A stretch of 47,259 bases of DNA from Gemmatimonadaceae bacterium (lineage in GTDB: Bacteria; Gemmatimonadota; Gemmatimonadetes; Gemmatimonadales; Gemmatimonadaceae), in contig JACMME010000006.1 of the NCBI GenBank assembly GCA_014379205.1, positions 1-47,259 of the forward strand. Reading direction: 5' to 3'. The notes under the pieces were generated by a model. That model was not told where the DNA came from. It did no database searches and was given only the letters and a program-made list of their open reading frames with translations. A program made the translations under genes and the position numbers. Positions 1 to 6,734 of this stretch are shown piece after piece; the stretch's first letter is position 1, and each line of letters begins with the position of its first letter.

Positions 1-822
1 ATTCCATGGCTGGTTGACGAGCGTCTGCCAGGTGGAGACAATCTTGGGAGGATAGGCGAACCACACCACCCAAACGATGACCATGGGCACGATGGCGTAC
101 GCCATCTGCCGGCGCGTCACTCGTCCGGGACGCACCACTGCTTCGACGCTAAGAAAGAGCCCGAGCGCTAGGAACAGCAACAGTCCGTAGTTTGTCTTGA
201 CGAAGTAGGCGACGACCACGGCCACGCCGAGAAGCGTGTAGTCGGTCGGTCGAACGGACGGCCGGCTCGTTCGAAAGAAGCACAAGAACGCAACGCCTAA
301 CGCGAGCAACCCCGTGGACTCGAGCATCGCTTGCGCAGCGTGCGTCAGAAAGGTTGGGGACGTGAGCGCGAGAGCGGCCGCGATAAGCCCGGTCGCGGGC
401 GGCCTGAACACAGTTTGCTCGGAATTTTCAGGGCGTGTGCTCACGACGTATCTTCCGGCAACACATAGCACAGGGGCGAGAATCGCATATGCGAGGACGC
501 TCACTGCCCGCGCACTTGTCTCGCTCGGGCCTGCCACGAGGAAGGCGGCAGCGGTGAGCCACGAGTGAACCGGGGGCCAATAGACCTGACCGTACGAGTC
601 GTATAGAAAGGCGAGCCAGTCGTTCGCGCGAAGGTCGTGCGCTATGAGGAGACCCTGCATGGCGTGCGCGCCCTCGTCCCAGCGAAATGTGCCAGCCGCG
701 GGCACGAGATGCACGAAGACGGCCCAGGCGCACAGTGCCGAGGCGGCAAGCACAGCCGCGATGGGTAAGTGCGATGCGCGGATCAGCCGCAATTGCATGA
801 TGAGAGATACGCTGGTCCGCAT
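1..822 (-). CDS. GT39/GT83-type integral membrane glycosyltransferase (3' end outside window)
   Basis: Only the first 274 codons are visible; the frame is open to the left edge. After a short basic N-terminus there is a hydrophobic helix (about residues 19-40), then a periplasmic loop carrying FRWDEGAHA with Asp49-Glu50. It continues with alternating hydrophobic segments (about 95-110, 135-160, 170-185, 195-215, 240-255). The Asp-Glu pair in the first loop is the hallmark of GT-C enzymes of the PMT/ArnT type, which transfer sugars from polyprenyl-phosphate donors on the periplasmic face. That substrate class is inferred from the family; the acceptor cannot be told. The start is uncertain: ATG at 822 has an AAGAGG directly against it, while ATG at 798 lacks a clear ribosome site. 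It is divergent from the M19-like gene. Confidence 0.7.
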   Translation of the reverse strand, partial: MRTSVSLIMQLRLIRASHLPIAAVLAASALCAWAVFVHLVPAAGTFRWDEGAHAMQGLLIAHDLRANDWLAFLYDSYGQVYWPPVHSWLTAAAFLVAGPSETSARAVSVLAYAILAPVLCVAGRYVVSTRPENSEQTVFRPPATGLIAAALALTSPTFLTHAAQAMLESTGLLALGVAFLCFFRTSRPSVRPTDYTLLGVAVVVAYFVKTNYGLLLFLALGLFLSVEAVVRPGRVTRRQMAYAIVPMVIVWVVWFAYPPKIVSTWQTLVNQPWN

Positions 823-927
823 CCTCTTAAAGCGGCAGCAAGATCCAGGCTCTGGTGAGCGACATGCTGCAAAGGCAGATTCTCACCACACGGTCCGCAT
901 CGGCAATACCCATCCACGGAGCACGAC

Positions 928-2118
928 ATGCCTGATTCACGCGATTCTGATTTCTGCTCGCGCAATCCGAGCAGGCGCGAATTCGGCATGCTGCTCGGTG
1001 GCGCACTGGTCGCCCTCGGCGGTAAACCCACCCCCTCCCATCACTCCCATCACTCCCCAACCCCTAATCCCCGCTCCCCAAACGACGACGCCCGCGACAT
1101 TTACCGCCGCGCTATCGTCATCGATTGCCTCGCTACACCCGGCCCCTTCAACATCCCCTGGCCGCCGCGCGGACCACTGAGCAAAGCTCAGCTCGACAAC
1201 ACAACGAAGTCGGGCATCACAGCCGTCAACGTCACCGTGAGCGATGTCTCGCTCGACAGAACCATCCGCAACATCGCCTACTGGCAGAACGAAGCTGCCC
1301 TGCATCCGACGCACTTTACGCTGGTTCGCGCGCATGCGGACATAGGCCGCGCGAAGCAGAGCAGCCTGCTCGGACTCATACTCGGCATGCAGGGCACCGA
1401 CGTGCTTGGACGGGATCTCTCGATGATCGAGACGATGTACGGACTCGGCGTGCGCGTCATCCAGCTCACGTACAACGATCGCGCACTAGCTGGTGATGGC
1501 TGCCTCGAGCCGGCCAATGCCGGACTCAGCCGCTTCGGACGCGACATGGTCAAGCGTCTCAACGAAATGCGCATCGTTGTCGACCTTTCTCATGCGGGAT
1601 CGCAGACCACGGCCGACGCAATCTCCGCGTCCACCAAGCCGGTCATCATATCGCACACCGGCTGCCGGGCGCTGTACCGGCATCCTCGCAACCAGGAAGA
1701 CCGGGAGCTGAAATCCATGGCGGACAGAGGCGGAGTCGTCGGGATTTACCTCATGCCGTTCCTGGGTGGCGCACCTTCCCCATATGCAACCGCCGATCTT
1801 GTGGTGCAGCATATCGAGCACGCACTAAAGGTGTGCGGCGCCGATCACGTTGGAATAGGTAGCGACAACAGCATTACGCCTGTGGAGGAAACGCCGGAAT
1901 ACCTTCGCATCAAAACGGAGTCCGTCGCTGATCGCGTCAAGCGCGGCATCTCGGCTCCTGATGAGGACCGCTTTCCGTACATTCCGGACCTCAACCACCC
2001 GCGCCGCCTCGAGACGATCGCTGTCGCGCTGGAAAAACGCGGCCATCCGGCGGCGGTGATCGAGAAGGTGATCGGAGGGAATTTTGGAAGGGTGATGGGG
2101 GAGGTGTGGGGGGTGTGA
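928..2118 (+). CDS. Tat-exported M19 (membrane dipeptidase-like) protein with altered metal site
   Basis: 396 residues. The N-terminus has a twin-arginine motif SRREF (15-19), a hydrophobic stretch (20-31) and a His/Pro/Ser-rich linker (about 33-52), so export by Tat is expected. The rest matches the M19 renal-dipeptidase fold: VDLSHAG with His222, IISHTG with His243, and GIGSD with Asp313 are at the positions of known metal and substrate ligands. The usual N-terminal His-x-Asp pair is replaced (IDCLATPG, 65-72) and the bridging Glu is apparently Gln155 (GMQGTD). A standard two-zinc dipeptidase activity is therefore doubtful; this may be a divergent subfamily with another role. The stop codon lies at the first unit of a 17-bp direct repeat. 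The family is clear, the function is not. Confidence 0.85.
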   Translation: MPDSRDSDFCSRNPSRREFGMLLGGALVALGGKPTPSHHSHHSPTPNPRSPNDDARDIYRRAIVIDCLATPGPFNIPWPPRGPLSKAQLDNTTKSGITAVNVTVSDVSLDRTIRNIAYWQNEAALHPTHFTLVRAHADIGRAKQSSLLGLILGMQGTDVLGRDLSMIETMYGLGVRVIQLTYNDRALAGDGCLEPANAGLSRFGRDMVKRLNEMRIVVDLSHAGSQTTADAISASTKPVIISHTGCRALYRHPRNQEDRELKSMADRGGVVGIYLMPFLGGAPSPYATADLVVQHIEHALKVCGADHVGIGSDNSITPVEETPEYLRIKTESVADRVKRGISAPDEDRFPYIPDLNHPRRLETIAVALEKRGHPAAVIEKVIGGNFGRVMGEVWGV

Positions 2119-2294
2119 AGCTGCGTACTGCGTGAAGCTGCGTACTGCGTGAAGCTGCGTACTGCGTAACTGCGTACTGCGTGAACTGCGAACTGCGAAG
2201 AGTGACTAGCACGAACCTGTTATCTCCAAACGGCGGCATAGTGATATGTTGTTCTTCGCAGTTCGCAGTTCACGCAGTACGCAGCACGCAGTTT
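2117..2294. repeat. Heptamer-based direct and inverted repeat (32-bp perfect arms)
   Basis: Three perfect copies of a 17-bp unit (GAAGCTGCGTACTGCGT) run from 2117 to 2167, beginning inside the stop codon of the preceding gene. More CTGCGTA/CTGCGAA heptamers follow. The segment 2170-2201 is perfectly complementary to 2253-2284 (32 bp), with a 51-nt spacer. In the transcript this would form a long hairpin ending 40 nt before the most likely start of the HisC-like gene. The same core recurs at 13840-13949. No transposase or coding potential is seen in it. Confidence 0.9.
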
Positions 2295-2324
2295 CAAATG
2301 ATCTCTCAATGTCCGGAGACTTCC

Positions 2325-3443
2325 ATGCTCATGAATCGTCGTCGTTGGCTGGTTACCAGTAGCGCCGCGGCGGGGGCGGGTCTGCTGGCCGGGCGGAGCG
2401 CGCTCGCGGCTCTGCCGAAGCGGGAACTCGAGCCGGCGATTCGCGCGTTGCCGATCCGTCTCCACTTCAACGAAAACCCGTACGGCATTTCGCCAAAGGC
2501 GCGAGCGGCAACGTCGGCGGCATTCGGTGAGAGTGGGCAGTACGACAGCCCAGCAATGGAAGAACTAGCGGCGCTCATCGCGGAGCAGGAGAAGGTGCCA
2601 GCCGATCACGTCTTCGTCGCCTCGGGATCGAGTGAAGTGCTCGCGCTCGCGGGGCTGGCGTATGGGCTTGCTGGTGGCGAAGTCGTCGCCCCGGCGCCGA
2701 CTTTCGAGGGACTTACAGGTTACGTTCGTGCCGTCGGCGGTTACGTGCACGACGTCCCCGTTAACGACAAGATGGTGCTCGATCTGGACGCCATGGACCG
2801 TCGCACGACCGGCGCGGTGCGGCTGGTCTTCGTTTGCAATCCGAATAATCCGACGGGAACGATTGTGCCGGGTGACAAGCTGCGCGCGTTCTGCGAGAGC
2901 GCGTCGCGGCGAGCCGTCGTCTTCGTCGACGAAGCGTATCACGAGTTCGTGGAGGATCCGTCACACCGCTCAATGGTGTCCATGGTCCGCGACGGGCATA
3001 ACGTCATTGTGTCGCGAACGGCGTCAAAGATTCACGGCATGGCGGGACTTCGAATCGGATTCGGCATCGCCCGGCCGGACATCATACGCCGGCTGCAAGG
3101 TCTAATGATGAGCTTTCCCAACGTTCTTGCGGCGCGAGCTGCAATAGCCAGCTACCGCGACCCTGAATACCAGGCGCTGAGCCGGTCGCGCACGCGAGAG
3201 GCGAAGCGGTATCTGTACGGCGTCCTCGATGACATGAAGTTGAAGTACGTTCCCTCTCACACGAATTTCGTTCTGTTTCATACTGGCAAGCCGATCCAGG
3301 CGGTGCATAAAGCGATGCTCGAAAAGGGCGTGATGGTGGGACGCCCGTTCCCGCCGTTCATGGATTGGTGCCGGGTGAGCATGGGGACGATGGACGAGAT
3401 GAAGCTGTTCGCGTCGGCGTTCAGAGAGGTCATGCGCGCCTAG
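2325..3443 (+). CDS. Tat-exported PLP-dependent aminotransferase, HisC-like (class I/II)
   Basis: 372 residues from ATG 2325, chosen because GGAG lies 6 nt upstream and the protein then opens with a twin-arginine signal (NRRRWLV, then a hydrophobic run to about residue 29). The enzyme part has FNENPYG (substrate loop), NPNNPTGT (from about Asn172), DEAYHEF (Asp202 binds the PLP ring N, Tyr205) and SRTASKIHGMAGLRIG with the Schiff-base Lys235. It resembles histidinol-phosphate or aromatic aminotransferases. A Tat signal on such an enzyme suggests a periplasmic role with folded, PLP-loaded enzyme exported, so it is unlikely to be the biosynthetic HisC; no other his gene is nearby. Substrate unknown. 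The upstream neighbour is also a Tat protein, separated by the repeat at 2117-2294. Confidence 0.88.
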   Translation: MLMNRRRWLVTSSAAAGAGLLAGRSALAALPKRELEPAIRALPIRLHFNENPYGISPKARAATSAAFGESGQYDSPAMEELAALIAEQEKVPADHVFVASGSSEVLALAGLAYGLAGGEVVAPAPTFEGLTGYVRAVGGYVHDVPVNDKMVLDLDAMDRRTTGAVRLVFVCNPNNPTGTIVPGDKLRAFCESASRRAVVFVDEAYHEFVEDPSHRSMVSMVRDGHNVIVSRTASKIHGMAGLRIGFGIARPDIIRRLQGLMMSFPNVLAARAAIASYRDPEYQALSRSRTREAKRYLYGVLDDMKLKYVPSHTNFVLFHTGKPIQAVHKAMLEKGVMVGRPFPPFMDWCRVSMGTMDEMKLFASAFREVMRA

Positions 3444-3503
3444 GGTGGTTTCCCGCAGCTTTGCTGATGGTTCGATTGTGTCAGTTCCCCAGACCCACTA
3501 CGA

Positions 3504-3533
3504 AAAACCCCGCGCCTTCCAGCGTGGGGTTTT
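3504..3533. terminator. Bidirectional intrinsic terminator
   Basis: A 12-bp stem (3504-3515 with 3522-3533, one G-T pair) with a 6-nt loop is flanked by A-tracts on one side and T-tracts on the other. It sits between the convergent aminotransferase (+) and PhoX-like (-) genes and can serve both. Confidence 0.85.
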
Positions 3534-3565
3534 CTGCAAAGTGGCCGTGATCCCAAAGTTGAGAA

Positions 3566-4912
3566 CTATGGGTTTCCGCCCTCACGTCCGACAGGACCGA
3601 TCAGCATGCCATAGTCCACTCCATCGCCGCCGCGATGCTGCACGTTAACGAATAGCCTGCCGTTTCTGAGGTTGAAGTACACCCCGGTCGGCTCGGCGTC
3701 GCAATCCGTAAGAGTGGCAAAGCGTACAACAGCGGGCGCGAGCCCGCGTCCGCGATCCGTCGAAGGCTTGGCGACCCAAATGTCGTCGCCTTTCACTTTC
3801 GCCGGAAATGCTCCGCCAGGATCTTCGGTGATGAACAGCTCGCCAGCCCGGTTCAGCGCGAGGTTGTCGGGCGCCTCGAAATCCACTGGCGCGTTGACCC
3901 CCGCCTTCACATAGTCGAAGACGTAGGAGTCATCGCCACGGCCGAGCTCGACAGCGATGACGCGCTGCTCGCTGGTGATCGCTATGAAGAGAACGTTTCT
4001 GAGCCCTTCGGGAGCGTTTCCGGTGCTGGTAGCATTCTCAATGTCTTCTGGCCGGCCATATCCGGTCGCACCTACACGGGTTGCTTCCGCATCCGAACTC
4101 ACCTGCACCGCGGTGCGGTCGAGCGCGATCCAGGTCGCCGCACCGGTACGGTCGGCAGCGGTGGGGTCCGTGACCTTGAGCGCGTACAATTGGCCGCTGG
4201 ATAGATCTCCGTGCCGGTCCGGCACGAACTTGTAGATGTAGCCACCAGTCGGCGGCGAAGACTCGGCGATCCCGTAGAGATTGCCCCGCGAGTCAAATCG
4301 CAGCCCTTCGTGGGAACGCGAGCCAATGGCTGGACGCGCTACGACCGACCCAGTCTGGGGGTCGATCTCGTATACCAGACCCGCAATCGCCTGAGGGAAG
4401 TCGGGGTCCGGGAACCCAGCCAGGTTGGTTTCCTCGGCGACGATTATTGTGTTCCACGGCGTCCAGGCTATTCCGTCGAAACGCTCGAAGTCGGCGCGCT
4501 GGGCCAGGATGCTTACCTGGCGCGTCCGCAAGTCCTGCACAGATACCTGGGAATTTGGGCCAATCTCATGTGCGCGGTAGAGATACCGGCCCGCAGACGG
4601 CCCGGTTTCGTTCTGGGTATGCATGTCCCACAAGTCCGCGGTCCCGCCATCTCCTTCCCGGGCTATTATCTCCTGCTCGAAGCCCGCGGGGATTATGAAG
4701 GGGTTCACCGCATCGCCGCCCGCTGTGCACGCGGTTGAAGTAGCGATTGGAGTAAAGTTTGAAAAAGGACCTTCATCCTGTGCCAGAGCGTAACTCGGAT
4801 CGCTGGGAACGCGTTCGGGTGCGGCGATCGTTCCTGCAGAATCCGTACATGCAGCCGTCGCCAGAGCACTCACGAGCGCAGTAGTCAATAGCCGCCAGCC
4901 GGGTTGTGTCAT
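3566..4912 (-). CDS. PhoX/DUF839-like secreted lipoprotein
   Basis: 448 residues. Residues 1-21 form a signal peptide ending in a lipobox-like ATAAC, so it is probably a lipoprotein. The body matches the PhoX-like DUF839 beta-propeller: an early FERFDGIAWTPW block, IIVAEETN, VYEIDPQTGSV, GSRSHEGLRFDSRGNLYG, GGYIYKFVPD, then EDIENA and FEAPDNLALNRAGELFITED. Family members bind calcium and iron, and some are alkaline phosphatases; others are only propeller proteins. The EGLRFD and PDNLA blocks are typical of the propeller but do not prove phosphatase activity. It is monocistronic, between a terminator and a divergent PHP-domain gene. Confidence 0.82.
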   Translation of the reverse strand: MTQPGWRLLTTALVSALATAACTDSAGTIAAPERVPSDPSYALAQDEGPFSNFTPIATSTACTAGGDAVNPFIIPAGFEQEIIAREGDGGTADLWDMHTQNETGPSAGRYLYRAHEIGPNSQVSVQDLRTRQVSILAQRADFERFDGIAWTPWNTIIVAEETNLAGFPDPDFPQAIAGLVYEIDPQTGSVVARPAIGSRSHEGLRFDSRGNLYGIAESSPPTGGYIYKFVPDRHGDLSSGQLYALKVTDPTAADRTGAATWIALDRTAVQVSSDAEATRVGATGYGRPEDIENATSTGNAPEGLRNVLFIAITSEQRVIAVELGRGDDSYVFDYVKAGVNAPVDFEAPDNLALNRAGELFITEDPGGAFPAKVKGDDIWVAKPSTDRGRGLAPAVVRFATLTDCDAEPTGVYFNLRNGRLFVNVQHRGGDGVDYGMLIGPVGREGGNP

Positions 4913-5061
4913 GATACCTCCCTGGAAGATTTGTTGTAGGGAGGTGCAGCTTAGACCCGAGCGGTAACGTTCAAGTCATGATTAGCAATACTCAGGTAAC
5001 GGATGGGCTTCAAAGCTGCAGCCATCTGTTCCGATGAGAAGGATCGAGCTTGGGGGAACAG

Positions 5062-5073
5062 GGGACATGTCCC
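5062..5073. promoter_or_regulatory. Perfect 12-bp palindrome GGGACATGTCCC
   Basis: The sequence is fully self-complementary and lies in the 295-bp gap between two divergent genes (starts at 4912 and 5208). It could be an operator, or a remnant of a dispersed palindromic element; a single site does not decide. No convincing promoter boxes were found beside it. Confidence 0.35.
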
Positions 5074-5207
5074 ACGGCAATCTTGTAACGGTGCAATCCC
5101 AATGGGCCACGTCCCAGCCAGCGTATCCCACCCGGTCAACGCCTGGGCAAATGCGAGGAGAACCACCACAGCGTAGCTTTCGGCCAGTAACCTCTACGCT
5201 GGTACAG

Positions 5208-6248
5208 ATGAAGCGATTCCCATTGCCATTCACATTGGTCCTCGCGCTTGTGGGGTTAGCTTGCGCGGCGCCCGGGTCTGCTCAGTCCCCGCGTGCCGTT
5301 TTCGAGGTGCCCGATGCGCAAGGGATGCGTTGGTTCAAGGGCAATACACACGCGCACACCCTTATGAGTGACGGAGACTCACCGCCCGAAGAGGTCGCGC
5401 GCTGGTACAAAAATCATGGTTACAACTTTCTGGTGCTCTCCGATCACAATGTTTTTACCGATCCTGGCAAACTGGCGCACCTGGTTGACTCAGCGTTCCT
5501 TCTTATCCCTGGGGAGGAGCTCACTACCAGTTTCGATCGGCGCCCCGTCCACGTTAACGGACTCAATCTGCCGCATGTTGTCGAGCCCCGGACGGATTCG
5601 ACTCTTGTCGGCACCATTCAGAAGAACGTCGATGCAGTTCGCGAAGTGGACGGAGTTCCGCACATCAATCACCCCAACTTTCGTTGGGCGTTCGGCAAGG
5701 AAATCCTGGCAAAGATCGAACGCGACAAGCTGCTGGAGATCTTCAACGGACACCCCCTGGTTCACAATGAAGGTGGTGGAGACTCGCCGGGGATGGAGGA
5801 GATATGGGACTATCTCCTGTCGCGGGGGAAGCGTATCTACGGAATAGCGGTGGACGATGCTCACCATTTCAAGGAAGAGTTTGCCGCCGCGCGATCAAAC
5901 CCCGGTCGCGGCTGGATCGCGGTGAAGGCCGCATCGCTCGAGACTAAAGCGCTCATGCGAAGTCTCGAGGCGGGGCTGTTCTACGCCAGCACCGGCGTGG
6001 GGCTGGAGGATGTGGCAATCACCGCGACGACGCTGGAGATTCGCATCTTACCGCGCGGCGACTTCAAATTCCGCACGGCGTTCATCGGGACAAATGGTAA
6101 AGTGCTGCACGAGACGTCGGCAAACCCCGCTGTTTTCAGATTGGGATCCAACCGAACCGGGTATGTGCGGGCCAAGGTGAAAGATTCAGGCGGGGCGGTG
6201 GCGTGGGTGCAGCCGGTCTTCATGGCAAGACAGCCGGCAGCGAAGTAA
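5208..6248 (+). CDS. Secreted PHP-domain phosphoesterase-like protein
   Basis: 346 residues from ATG 5208, chosen because the protein then begins with a signal peptide (MKRFPLPFTLVLALVGLACA); LAC at 17-19 may make it a lipoprotein. The PHP metal-site motifs are present in order: GNTHAH (His48, His50), LSDHNVF (Asp79, His80), a conserved Glu in PGEE, HINHP (His152, His155) and DDAHHF (around 225). This arrangement supports a metal-dependent phosphoesterase or a related hydrolase of the CehA/McbA type acting outside the cytoplasm. The C-terminal third (about 265-346) looks like a beta-sandwich. Substrate unknown. The start has only a weak ribosome site. It is followed after 14 nt by a small Cys-rich gene. 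Confidence 0.85.
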   Translation: MKRFPLPFTLVLALVGLACAAPGSAQSPRAVFEVPDAQGMRWFKGNTHAHTLMSDGDSPPEEVARWYKNHGYNFLVLSDHNVFTDPGKLAHLVDSAFLLIPGEELTTSFDRRPVHVNGLNLPHVVEPRTDSTLVGTIQKNVDAVREVDGVPHINHPNFRWAFGKEILAKIERDKLLEIFNGHPLVHNEGGGDSPGMEEIWDYLLSRGKRIYGIAVDDAHHFKEEFAAARSNPGRGWIAVKAASLETKALMRSLEAGLFYASTGVGLEDVAITATTLEIRILPRGDFKFRTAFIGTNGKVLHETSANPAVFRLGSNRTGYVRAKVKDSGGAVAWVQPVFMARQPAAK

Positions 6249-6262
6249 GCGGTTCTGCAACC

Positions 6263-6463
6263 ATGCGAGTCTTTCGACAATCAGAATTTCCTTCAGTCTG
6301 TGATGCTTGCCGAGCGCACTTCGATCCGGTTTACGGAGGAGTATGCGACCAGTGCAAGCGCATACTCTGCGATGAGCACATGTTCGGCTCCTTTCTGCGC
6401 AGATGGCAAAGCTACCTTGGAGGCAGGAGGGAGTGCGTGGAATGCCGAGCAGGAGGAGTGTAA
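6263..6463 (+). CDS. Small Cys-rich (zinc-finger-like) protein, 66 aa
   Basis: Starts 14 nt after the PHP-protein stop. It contains CDAC, then CDQC, then CDEH, and finally CVEC near the C-terminus, giving up to four pairs of possible zinc ligands in the order CxxC-CxxC-CxxH-CxxC. This spacing resembles a treble-clef or cross-brace zinc module. There is no signal peptide, so it is cytoplasmic. I do not recognise the family. The regular Cys pairs and the close spacing support a real gene; there is little sign of a ribosome site. Confidence 0.55.
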   Translation: MRVFRQSEFPSVCDACRAHFDPVYGGVCDQCKRILCDEHMFGSFLRRWQSYLGGRRECVECRAGGV

Positions 6464-6734
6464 ACCTGACGCGAGGTTGGACCTTCGCTCGGCACGAAAG
6501 TCCTCCTGACAGGATTCTGACGTGCTGGCGCAGATCAACGCGTGTCCAAAGACGCAGCGGTGGGTAATGTGCGAGACGCCAGGCGAATATTTACGGCAAC
6601 TTCCAACCGTTCACCGTTTCGGAGCGTAGAACTCAAGTAGGCTCGGCAGTGTAGCCAGATCAGGGACCGACGAGGGTAGCCGCCTCCATATCCGCGTTCC
6701 CTTCTCCGCTTCATGGTTCCTGTTTCCCGCTTTC

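Noticed and set aside
2117-2294. Inverted repeat as an insertion sequence or attachment site
   Set aside because: The 51-bp spacer has no transposase, and no target duplication or integrase is seen; a dispersed palindromic repeat fits better.
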